Below the pieces are notes generated by a model. It was not told the origin of the DNA. It saw only the letters and a program-made list of their open reading frames with translations, and did not search any database. Below, one piece after another: positions 1 to 5,865 of a stretch of DNA of 11,012 nucleotides; within the stretch, counting starts at the first letter, position 1; the number at the start of each line of letters is the position of its first letter. The stretch comes from Nitrospiraceae bacterium. GTDB lineage: Bacteria > Nitrospirota > Thermodesulfovibrionia > Thermodesulfovibrionales > UBA1546. The stretch lies in the NCBI GenBank assembly GCA_003535475.1, contig DOHC01000186.1:1-11012 (forward strand). The letters are read 5' to 3'. Both the position numbers and the translations under genes were made by a program.

Positions 1-2
1 TT

Positions 3-1700
3 ACACACTTTTTGATTGTAGCTCGCGAACAAATCGAAAATGCCCTTAAGATCCAGAAAAATAAGAATAAAAGGCTGGGTAAATTACTTATAGAATTAGG
101 CTATGTTAATGAGACCCAGGTTGCAGAAGCGCTCTCCAAGGCGTTTTTGTTCCCTCTAATTGATTGCAGCAGCTATTCTATAACAGAAGAGCTGCTCTCA
201 ATGATACCAAAAGGGACAGCAGAAAAGAAAATAGTTATGCCGCTTGAATTAAAAAACAAAAAACTGCTGCTTGCCGTGGCTGACCCTCTTGACTGGGAGA
301 CGATAGATGAGATTGCATTCAATACAGGATTAAATATTTCTGTTGCTGTATCCACAGAAACAAGCATTATCAATGCAATAGACCACTATTACGGATCCAC
401 TGAAAAGATATGGGATGTCCTTAAAGAAATCCCTGCATATGAAGGAGTGGAGATTGTAAAAGAGGTTAAGGAAAAGGAAGAAGAAATCAGCATACAGTCA
501 ATGTATAAGCTCAGCGAGGAGCCTCCAATAGTCAAGCTTGTAACTATGCTGTTTGCTAATGCCGTAACAACAGGCTCAAGCGATATCCATATTGAACCTG
601 CGGAAAAGAATGTCCAGGTCAGATATAGGATAGACGGTGTCCTGAAGACTATAGTTAAATATCCTAAGCACATACATGACTCAGTTGTCTCCAGAGTAAA
701 GATTATTTCAAATTTAGACATCACGAACAGGAGACTTCCACAGGACGGCAGGAGTAAATTGCGGTTCGAAGCAAGGGATATTGATCTCAGAGTCTCTACA
801 ATGCCTTCCTTCTACGGCGAAAATATCGTTATAAGACTGCTGGATTCAGCAACAGGACTTATTCCTCTCGGCAAGCTTGGCATCCCTGGGCAAATTCTTA
901 AGCCCATGATAGACGTATTCAGCCAGCCTCAGGGCATGCTGCTTGCCACGGGGCCTACAGGGAGCGGAAAAACTACGACGCTTTATGCAATCTTACGGCA
1001 ACTGAACGAAGAGGAATCGCATATTGTCACTATAGAAGAACCAATAGAATACCAGCTCGCTAGCATAACACAGGTAGGAATTAACGAAGCCATCGGGCTT
1101 TCTTTTCCTAATGTGCTGCGCTCCACTTTAAGGCAGGACCCGGACATCATTATGGTAGGCGAAGTCAGGGACCTCGAAACAGCTAAGATTGTAGTACGCG
1201 CTGCTCTTACAGGGCATCTTGTATTGAGCACCCTCCATACCAATGACACTGTAGCCACAGTCACAAGGCTGCTGGATATAGGCTTAGATCCATATCTGAT
1301 AAGTTCATCTGTATCAGGCATTGTTGCCCAGAGGCTGATAAGGAGAATATGCCCTGATTGTAAAGTTGAGGCTGACCCTCCAACATATCTGGCGAGATGG
1401 AAACGCCTGCCGATAGAAAAATCTTTCAAAGGAACGGGCTGTAAAAAATGTATGAATACAGGATACAAGGGCCGTATCGGAGTATATGAATTTTTATATA
1501 TGACCACAAAACTCAGAAGGCTGATTGCCAGGCGCGGCACTGCAGAGGAACTATGGGAAGCAGCAAAAGAAGATGGCATGTTGACTCTTTTTGAGGATGC
1601 AATATCAAAGATAAAAGATGGCATCACAACATTTGAGGAGGTAGCCTCAAATATTCCATACTCACATGAAGAGGCTAGGAAAGAAGAGAGAGAAAGTTGA
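3..1700 (+). CDS. PilB/GspE-family assembly ATPase (type IV pilus or type II secretion), 5' end outside window
   Basis: Hexameric secretion ATPase that powers pilin or pseudopilin assembly at the cytoplasmic face of the inner membrane. The frame is open to the left edge. The first in-window start is a TTG at 12 with no visible RBS, and it falls inside the usual N-terminal helix of the MshEN/T2SSE_N domain, so I expect about a dozen further residues upstream. Numbering from that TTG: N-terminal MshEN-like domain about 1-110, linker, ATPase core from about 165. Walker A GPTGSGKTT is at 314-322, followed by a Walker B-like DIIMVGEVRD and the LSTLHTND His-box region. A tetracysteine zinc site is formed by CPDC (447, 450) and CKKC (477, 480), which is typical of PilB and GspE and absent from the retraction ATPase PilT. 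About 562 visible residues plus the missing start suits PilB slightly better than GspE (about 500), but no pilus or secretion neighbour is visible to decide. The family is certain; the system is not. Confidence 0.93.
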   Translation, partial: THFLIVAREQIENALKIQKNKNKRLGKLLIELGYVNETQVAEALSKAFLFPLIDCSSYSITEELLSMIPKGTAEKKIVMPLELKNKKLLLAVADPLDWETIDEIAFNTGLNISVAVSTETSIINAIDHYYGSTEKIWDVLKEIPAYEGVEIVKEVKEKEEEISIQSMYKLSEEPPIVKLVTMLFANAVTTGSSDIHIEPAEKNVQVRYRIDGVLKTIVKYPKHIHDSVVSRVKIISNLDITNRRLPQDGRSKLRFEARDIDLRVSTMPSFYGENIVIRLLDSATGLIPLGKLGIPGQILKPMIDVFSQPQGMLLATGPTGSGKTTTLYAILRQLNEEESHIVTIEEPIEYQLASITQVGINEAIGLSFPNVLRSTLRQDPDIIMVGEVRDLETAKIVVRAALTGHLVLSTLHTNDTVATVTRLLDIGLDPYLISSSVSGIVAQRLIRRICPDCKVEADPPTYLARWKRLPIEKSFKGTGCKKCMNTGYKGRIGVYEFLYMTTKLRRLIARRGTAEELWEAAKEDGMLTLFEDAISKIKDGITTFEEVASNIPYSHEEARKEERES

Positions 1701-1749
1701 AGTTCTATCTAAGGATGCCTTTAACAGCAGAGAACAGCGGCGCAAACTG

Positions 1750-1779
1750 AATATTCACTTCTTCTGCATCTTGAATATT
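1750..1779. repeat. short 8-bp inverted repeat upstream of the DUF2784 gene
   Basis: AATATTCA at 1750-1757 is repeated inverted as TGAATATT at 1772-1779, with a 14-base spacer, in the 96-base gap before the membrane-protein gene. It could be an operator or chance in AT-rich DNA. It has no U-tract, so it is not a convincing terminator for the ATPase gene. Confidence 0.25.
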
Positions 1780-1796
1780 AGCCGAATAAATTTAAA

Positions 1797-2147
1797 ATGA
1801 TTTACAAGATTCTGGCAGACATTGTAGTATTTGTACATTTCCTCTGGATATTATTTCTAATCTTCGGCGCATTCTTCAGCAGGAAAAACAGGTCCATAAA
1901 AATCTTCCATATTTCAGGGCTTGCATTTGCATTTGTCATCCAGTTGTTTGGCTGGTACTGCCCCCTTACCCATCTTGAGTTCTGGCTGAGAGCAAAACAC
2001 AACCTTGCCTTAACATACAGCGGTTCATTCATTATCCATTATCTTGAAAAACTAATTTATATAGAAATCCCCTCATATCTAATACTCATTCTTACGATTC
2101 TTTTATGCGGATTTAATTTATGGATTTACATAAGGAAAAAGAAATGA
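1797..2147 (+). CDS. DUF2784 family small inner-membrane protein
   Basis: Protein of 116 residues with about four hydrophobic segments: near 4-26, 36-53, a weaker one near 70-82, and 92-112. It ends in a positively charged RKKK tail. It matches the DUF2784 pattern from memory: an N-terminal ADIVVFVHFLWILF-like helix, the conserved signature GWYCPLTHLEFWLR in the middle and SGSFIIHYLEKLIY afterwards. The family has no established biochemical function that I know of. Its invariant Cys, Pro, His and Glu residues next to a membrane helix suggest a conserved site rather than a simple anchor (inference). The ATG at 1797 lacks a clear Shine-Dalgarno sequence, and the upstream bases are AT-rich. The gene follows the secretion ATPase on the same strand after 96 bases, so co-transcription is possible but not shown. 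It converges with the CoA synthetase gene, with only about 40 bases between the stop codons. Confidence 0.85.
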   Translation: MIYKILADIVVFVHFLWILFLIFGAFFSRKNRSIKIFHISGLAFAFVIQLFGWYCPLTHLEFWLRAKHNLALTYSGSFIIHYLEKLIYIEIPSYLILILTILLCGFNLWIYIRKKK

Positions 2148-2188
2148 ACCCAAAAGGTTCTGAGGCACATATGCCTGACGAATATTTT

Positions 2189-3580
2189 CTAAACACTCAA
2201 AAGCGCCTTTAATCCCCTGACTGCTCTTTCAGGCGAAGGATAGACAGGGATTTTTGCTTTCTCAAACAGTGACGTGAGCCTCTTGGATATTCCGCTTTCT
2301 GCGATATGGGCAATCAAAGGCTTCTTAACTTCATCTTTGATTTTTTTAAGAAGGGGCGCAAGCCCTTCTGTAATTCCAAGGACATTCGGCAGGGCAATGA
2401 TTAAGAAGCCGTCAAAATCATCTTTCAACTCATTCAAGGCAGTAATATAGTCTGCATCGTTCACCTGAGCTGTCAGGTCAAGGGGATTATTAATACCGTA
2501 AAAATGAGGGAATATTTTTTTAAGCCGCTCTTTTTTATCTTCAGGCAATTCAGTCACTTCAAGCCCCTGCCTCATGCATTCATCAGCAGCAAGAACTCCT
2601 GAGCCTCCGCCGTTGGTTATAATGAGAATGCGATCACTAATCCCCCCTGCCCCCCCTTTAGTAAAGGAGGGATGGGGGGATTTTTTCTGAAAAGATATCG
2701 CCTTTGCAGAATCAATCAGCTCATCCATATCATCCGCTTCTTTTATTCCGAACTGCTTTATTATTGAACTGAAAACCTCGTATCTTCCTGCAAGCCTTCC
2801 TGTGTGTGAGAATGCAGCAGATTGCCCGCTTTGGCTTTTGCCTGACTTAAGCAGGACAAAAGGTTTTTTGCCGGATAATCTCTTTGCCTTTTCTATAAAC
2901 CTCCTGCCGTCAACAACAGATTCAATGTATGACACTACAACATCCGTATATTTATCATCGGCAAGGTATTCGTATAAATCAGATTCATTTATATCAACAG
3001 CATTGCCGTAAGTAAGCACCTTTGATACGCCTATGTTTGATGACCTCATTGCTCCGATAAGACAGCTAAGTATAGCACCGCTCTGTGATACGACAGCAAC
3101 ATTGCCTTTTTTAGGCCTCTTTAACCTCTCATGCGGAAGGAAAAATGTATCAAGCCTTCTATGAGGATTGTAAATTCCCATGCAGTTTGGGCCGAGAATT
3201 CTAATGCCTATCTCTTTCCCTGTATTTTTTACTTCCTCCTGAAGTTCTGTCTCTCCCACTTCCGCAAAACCTGAGCTGACTATAATTATGCATTTCGCCT
3301 TGCCTTTGTGTTCTCTAAGTATCTCCGGTATCTCAGGCGCTGGCCTTATAATTATGGACAGGTCAACGGCATCAGGAATGTCATAAAAAGACGGGTATGC
3401 CTTTAATCCCATGAGTTCGCTGTATTTAGGATTAACAGGATAAACTTTGCCTTTGAACGCGAGGAGGTTTTTGAGTATCACGCCGCCGAGTTTTTCCTCG
3501 CTGTGTGCAGCGCCGATTAAGGCAATAGATTTTGGATTGAAAAGATAATCAAGGCTCATTCTGTTATTCATAAGTTTCAT
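2189..3580 (-). CDS. Acetyl/acyl-CoA synthetase (ADP-forming), alpha subunit (CoA-binding protein)
   Basis: Alpha half of an NDP-forming acyl-CoA synthetase, which interconverts acyl-CoA + ADP + Pi and acid + CoA + ATP through a phosphohistidine. The 463 residues match free alpha subunits of the archaeal type. Residues about 8-135 form the CoA-binding Rossmann domain (NPKSIALIGA; GPNCMGIYNPHRR). The ligase-CoA domain follows (SQSGA; AFSHTGRLAG), with His259 in the expected place of the phosphorylated histidine. The third domain begins at RILIITNGGGSGV and runs to the C-terminus. No ATP-grasp beta domain is fused or adjacent, so the partner must be encoded elsewhere. The start is uncertain: ATGs at 3580, 3571 and 3559 are in frame and none has a good RBS. 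The ATG at 3559 (MSLDYLFNPKS) fits the family's usual N-terminus best. Residues about 299-314 (SPHPSFTKGGAGGI) are encoded by a palindromic repeat inserted in frame. Substrate (acetate, propionate, aryl acids) cannot be told from sequence. Confidence 0.88.
   Translation of the reverse strand: MKLMNNRMSLDYLFNPKSIALIGAAHSEEKLGGVILKNLLAFKGKVYPVNPKYSELMGLKAYPSFYDIPDAVDLSIIIRPAPEIPEILREHKGKAKCIIIVSSGFAEVGETELQEEVKNTGKEIGIRILGPNCMGIYNPHRRLDTFFLPHERLKRPKKGNVAVVSQSGAILSCLIGAMRSSNIGVSKVLTYGNAVDINESDLYEYLADDKYTDVVVSYIESVVDGRRFIEKAKRLSGKKPFVLLKSGKSQSGQSAAFSHTGRLAGRYEVFSSIIKQFGIKEADDMDELIDSAKAISFQKKSPHPSFTKGGAGGISDRILIITNGGGSGVLAADECMRQGLEVTELPEDKKERLKKIFPHFYGINNPLDLTAQVNDADYITALNELKDDFDGFLIIALPNVLGITEGLAPLLKKIKDEVKKPLIAHIAESGISKRLTSLFEKAKIPVYPSPERAVRGLKALLSV
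2638..2686. repeat. GC-rich palindromic repeat inserted in frame within the CoA synthetase alpha gene
   Basis: A C-rich arm (about 2639-2660) and a G-rich arm (about 2663-2684) form a near-perfect inverted repeat around TTTAGTAAA. The stretch is about 49 bases, reads through without a stop on the minus strand and encodes a Ser-Pro-His-Pro...Lys-Gly-Gly-Ala-Gly-Gly peptide. It falls between the ligase domain and the third domain, where relatives I know have a short linker of a few residues. The strand asymmetry and composition differ sharply from the flanking coding sequence, which supports insertion of a mobile palindrome rather than native coding DNA. Confidence 0.75.
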
Positions 3581-3590
3581 TATACTATAT

Positions 3591-3731
3591 TAGTGTGCTG
3601 TTTCTGACACTTCATTACATGGGTTTTGTTGTCATTCCGCACTTGATGCGGAATCCAGTTCTGTTTTTTCTGGATTCCTGCCTGCGCAGGAATGACAGAC
3701 CATGTGAAGCTATTTTTGAAACAGTACACTA
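3591..3731. repeat. MITE-like nested inverted-repeat element with TA-flanked 13/14-bp terminal repeats
   Basis: The ends TAGTGTGCTGTTTC (3591-3604) and GAAACAGTACACTA (3718-3731) are inverted copies with one mismatch. Moving inward, CTTCA...CATGG (3610-3622) pairs with CCATGTGAAG (3700-3709) with a 3-base bulge. The centre is the palindromic repeat at 3630-3697. The whole 141 bases can therefore fold as one long imperfect hairpin with a branched top. Both ends finish in TA, which would suit a target-site duplication of the IS630/Tc1-mariner type. There is no open reading frame inside. It is probably a non-autonomous element, or a fold-back repeat, that landed between the CoA synthetase gene and the toxin-antitoxin operon. 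Confidence 0.6.
3630..3697. repeat. Cloverleaf-type palindromic repeat (GTCATTCC...GGAATGAC family)
   Basis: The outer stem TGTCATT/AATGACA encloses two perfect hairpins and a central stem. Hairpin one is ATTCCGCA-CTTGA-TGCGGAAT. The central stem is CCAG/CTGG around a T-rich loop. Hairpin two is ATTCCTGC-CTGC-GCAGGAAT. It has the same architecture as the copy at 8938-9008 but different stem bases, changed on both sides of each stem. It sits at the core of the longer nested element 3591-3731. Confidence 0.8.
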
Positions 3732-3783
3732 TGCACACAAAACCCTAACTCATATAAACTGACAAACAAACCAGCTTCTTTTC

Positions 3784-3803
3784 TGTTATAATTATGTTAT
3801 AAC
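3784..3803 (+). promoter_or_regulatory. Extended -10 promoter inside a perfect inverted repeat, upstream of the toxin-antitoxin operon
   Basis: TGTTATAAT (3784-3792) is an extended -10 element with consensus TATAAT at 3787-3792; no well-spaced -35 is visible. The same bases lie in a perfect inverted repeat, GTTATAA (3785-3791) and TTATAAC (3797-3803), with a 5-base spacer. AbrB-fold antitoxins commonly bind palindromes in their own promoter, so this is a good candidate operator for autorepression (inference). A strong RBS, GAGAGGAG (3805-3812), precedes the antitoxin ATG at 3821. Confidence 0.55.
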
Positions 3804-3820
3804 ATGAGAGGAGAAAAACC

Positions 3821-4069
3821 ATGCACAGAAAATTATGCTCTATAGGAAACAGTCAGGGAGTATCAATCCCACGCGAGATGATTGAAAAGCTGAATCTCTC
3901 TGTCGGCTCTGAGGTGGACGTTACGATTGACAAATCCGGTGAAAGGATTATTCTTGAGCCTGTGAAAAAGAAAAAATACCCCAAGGGAATAGACAGGGAA
4001 TTCGTTTCGCAGGTGAATGAATTCATTGAAAAATACCGCCCTGCGCTGAAGGCGCTTGCAAAAAAGTGA
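3821..4069 (+). CDS. AbrB/SpoVT-fold antitoxin of a Doc-type toxin-antitoxin pair
   Basis: DNA-binding antitoxin of 82 residues. Residues 1-48 form a SpoVT/AbrB (MazE-like) swapped-hairpin domain with the typical pattern: RKLCSIGNSQGVSIPREMIEKLNL, then GSEVDVTIDKSGERIILEP. A basic linker (KKKKYPKG, 49-56) leads to a C-terminal helix (about 57-82), which should wrap the toxin. That helix contains S63-QVN-E67, which resembles the SxxxE core of Fic-inhibitory helices, although the next residue is Phe rather than Gly or Asn. The ATG has a strong RBS (GAGAGGAG, 8-base spacing). The gene is first in a two-gene operon and its TGA overlaps the GTG start of the toxin. Expected role: bind and neutralise the Doc toxin and repress the promoter at 3784-3803. 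The family call is firm; the pairing is inferred from the gene overlap. Confidence 0.85.
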   Translation: MHRKLCSIGNSQGVSIPREMIEKLNLSVGSEVDVTIDKSGERIILEPVKKKKYPKGIDREFVSQVNEFIEKYRPALKALAKK

Positions 4070-4455
4070 AATATCTCACAGCCGAACAGGTGCTTTTCAT
4101 CCATAGCAGGCTGATTGATGAGACAGGCGGCTCTCACGGGATAAGGGACGTGGGGCTTCTTCAGTCAGCAGTATCGAGGCCGATGGCAACCTTCGGAGGA
4201 GAAGACCTCTATCCGGATATTTTTCAAAAGGCATTGGCACTTATGGAATCTCTTATCAAAAACCATCCTTTTATTGACGGAAACAAACGGACAGCGATTT
4301 CATCTACCGGACTATTCCTTCGCATAAACGGTTATACTCTTGAGACATCGCAGAAGGAACTTGAGGACTTTACCCTCAAAATGGCAACAGGGGAAGCCTC
4401 GGTCACCAATGCGGCAAAGTGGTTCAAACAATATACGCAGAAAATAAACTTCTGA
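4066..4455 (+). CDS. doc: Doc (death-on-curing) Fic-fold toxin
   Basis: Toxin of 129 residues, close to the usual Doc length (about 126). The signature HPFIDGNKRTA lies at 67-77, with catalytic His67, Asp71 in the acidic position and Lys74-Arg75. In classical Fic AMP-transferases the loop is HxFx(D/E)GNGRxxR. The Lys in place of the second Gly is the Doc variant, which in phage P1 Doc goes with phosphorylation of elongation factor Tu instead of AMPylation; that activity is inferred here. The N-terminal helix pattern (YLTAEQVLFIHSRLIDETGGSHGIRD) and the LLQSAVSRP segment are also typical of the family. Translation starts at GTG 4066, overlapping the antitoxin stop by four bases (GTGA), so the two are probably translationally coupled with antitoxin in excess. 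The catalytic loop is intact, so the toxin looks functional. The gene converges with the E2 gene, leaving 22 bases between them. Confidence 0.9.
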   Translation: MKYLTAEQVLFIHSRLIDETGGSHGIRDVGLLQSAVSRPMATFGGEDLYPDIFQKALALMESLIKNHPFIDGNKRTAISSTGLFLRINGYTLETSQKELEDFTLKMATGEASVTNAAKWFKQYTQKINF

Positions 4456-4477
4456 TTATCTCTAAGAATAAAATTTT

Positions 4478-5704
4478 TTATGCACTTTCTATAAACAACA
4501 GCGCAGGATCTTCAAGGTATTGAATGACCTTAGACAAAAACTTTGCCGAGTCAACGCCGTCTGTTACCCTGTGGTCAAAGGTCAAAGAAAGCGGGATGAT
4601 TTTTCTTATAACAATCTGCCCGTCCTTAACCCACGGCTTATCAGAAATCTTACCTATGCCGAGGATTGCAACATCAGGATAATTGATTATCGGAGTTGCA
4701 AACCAGCCGCCGAAATGTCCATAATTCGTAATCGTAAATGTGCTCCCCTTTATCTCTTCAAGCATTATCTTTCTCTCCCGCGCTTCAACGCTTAACCCCT
4801 GAATCTCAGAAGCGAGTTCAAGGATGGTCTTTTTGTCGGCATTCTTTATCACAGGAACCATCAAGCCGTCAGGCGTGTCAACCGCAATGCCTATGTTGTA
4901 ATATTTTTTAATAATTATCTCTTCCCTTTGTTCATCAACAGATGCATTAAGCAATGGATGTTCAACAAGGGCGTGCTGGATAGCTTTAATGAAAAACGGC
5001 AGAAATGTAAGATGAATGCCTTTCCCTTGTATGGTTTTTTTCTCCCTCTCGCGCAGATTCCATAATTCAGTAATATCTGCCTCATCCATTCCTGTTACAA
5101 ATGCGGTTGTCTTTTGTGACGTAATAAGATTCTTTGCTATTGTCCTTCTCAATCCTTTTATCGCCATTCTCTCTATAGCGCCATACTGGTCTTCAGTCTT
5201 TTTGCCTTTTTCAAAGGCCTCTGTGACATCATCTTTCGTAATGCTTCCGCCCGGCCCTGACACTTTAAGAGTTTCAAGTTTAACTCCAAGTTCTTTAGCC
5301 AATGCCCTTACAGCAGGAGTTGCAAGGATTTCCTCCTCCTCTTCAGGCAATACGCCGACAACAGAAACGGATTTAGGTCTCTCTTCTGCCTTTGGACCTT
5401 CTTCTGCTTTTTGTTTTTCTTCCGGCTTTGGCTTTTCTTCTTTCGGCTTTTCTTCAACTGCCTCGCCGGCATCAGCAATAGTCATTAATGCCTCGCCGAC
5501 TTTTGCTATATCGCCGATGTCTTTGTTTATCTTAAGAACCTTTCCCTTCTTGGGAGACGGGACTTCCACCACTGCCTTGTCTGTCTCTATCTCAAGAACA
5601 ATCTGATGCTCTTCAACAGCTTCGCCCTCTTTGACAAGCCATCTCCGTATCTCGCCCTCTGTGATACCTTCGCCCAAATCAGGCAAAACAAAATCATAAG
5701 GCAT
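4478..5704 (-). CDS. 2-oxoacid dehydrogenase complex E2, dihydrolipoamide acyltransferase
   Basis: Core subunit that moves acyl groups from the lipoyl arm to CoA in a pyruvate-type or branched-chain 2-oxoacid dehydrogenase complex in the cytoplasm. It has 408 residues in three domains. A lipoyl domain (1-78) carries the lipoylated Lys43 in ETDKAVVEVPSP. A Glu/Lys/Pro-rich flexible linker (about 79-125) has imperfect repeats of EEKPK/AEERPK type. The peripheral subunit-binding domain (about 126-163) starts at ILATPAVRALAKELGV. The acyltransferase domain (about 180-408) carries the DHRVTDG active site, with His378 and Asp382. One lipoyl domain and about 400 residues match Gram-positive/Bacteroidetes-like E2 proteins. 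The ATG at 5704 has a good RBS (AAGGAGAG). No E1 or E3 gene is in the window; the next gene upstream on this strand is nuoN, 160 bases away. A local sigma70-type promoter suggests independent transcription. Pyruvate versus branched-chain substrate cannot be decided here. Confidence 0.93.
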   Translation of the reverse strand: MPYDFVLPDLGEGITEGEIRRWLVKEGEAVEEHQIVLEIETDKAVVEVPSPKKGKVLKINKDIGDIAKVGEALMTIADAGEAVEEKPKEEKPKPEEKQKAEEGPKAEERPKSVSVVGVLPEEEEEILATPAVRALAKELGVKLETLKVSGPGGSITKDDVTEAFEKGKKTEDQYGAIERMAIKGLRRTIAKNLITSQKTTAFVTGMDEADITELWNLREREKKTIQGKGIHLTFLPFFIKAIQHALVEHPLLNASVDEQREEIIIKKYYNIGIAVDTPDGLMVPVIKNADKKTILELASEIQGLSVEARERKIMLEEIKGSTFTITNYGHFGGWFATPIINYPDVAILGIGKISDKPWVKDGQIVIRKIIPLSLTFDHRVTDGVDSAKFLSKVIQYLEDPALLFIESA

Positions 5705-5737
5705 AACGCTCTCCTTTATCTATCCACTCTGTTCTTT

Positions 5738-5766
5738 ATTCAATAAAAGGATACCATGCATGTCAA
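5738..5766 (-). promoter_or_regulatory. Candidate sigma70 promoter for the E2 gene
   Basis: Read on the minus strand, a perfect -35 TTGACA (5766-5761) is followed after 17 bases by TTGAAT (5743-5738), which matches the TATAAT consensus at 4 of 6 positions. Transcription would begin near 5731, giving a short leader before the RBS and the ATG at 5704. This is pattern-based only. Confidence 0.4.
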
Positions 5767-5828
5767 AAGCAGTCAATTTTATAAATCTTTCTCAAACTCA
5801 GACAGGACAAGTGTGAATTATTCGTGTT

Positions 5829-5865
5829 AAAATTAGTCCGTGCAAATAAGAGGCAGGCTAATTTT
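5829..5865 (-). terminator. Weak AT-rich hairpin at the nuoN stop codon
   Basis: AAAATTAG (5829-5836) and CTAATTTT (5858-5865) form an 8-bp inverted repeat with a 21-base loop, overlapping the nuoN stop codon. It is followed on the minus strand by only a short T run. The stem is AT-rich and the loop long, so it is at best a poor intrinsic terminator. Confidence 0.2.

Noticed and set aside
12..14. TTG at 12 as the true start of the secretion ATPase
   Set aside because: No RBS is visible, the frame stays open to the window edge, and the family's N-terminal helix would be cut. The true start is most likely upstream of the window.
983..1627. 214-residue open frame on the minus strand
   Set aside because: It lies wholly opposite the ATPase gene, covers its Walker A to zinc-site region, and shows no family motif or RBS. 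It is a shadow of the real gene.
2146..2160. GAACC-CAAAA-GGTTC hairpin at the DUF2784 stop as an intrinsic terminator
   Set aside because: The stem is only five base pairs and is not followed by a U-tract on either strand.
3630..3697. Possible CRISPR repeat unit or tRNA-like cloverleaf
   Set aside because: There is no array of repeats with spacers, and no anticodon, T-loop or CCA features. The copies are dispersed and intergenic, so it is a dispersed palindromic repeat.
4066..4455. Classical Fic AMP-transferase
   Set aside because: The loop reads HPFIDGNKR rather than GNGRxxR, and the size and flanking segments match the Doc subfamily.
5016..5606. 196-residue open frame on the plus strand, rich in Ser, Ala and Phe
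   Set aside because: It is antisense to the E2 gene. Its SSGFGFSSFGF low-complexity stretch is the complement of the Glu/Lys/Pro linker codons, not a real protein.
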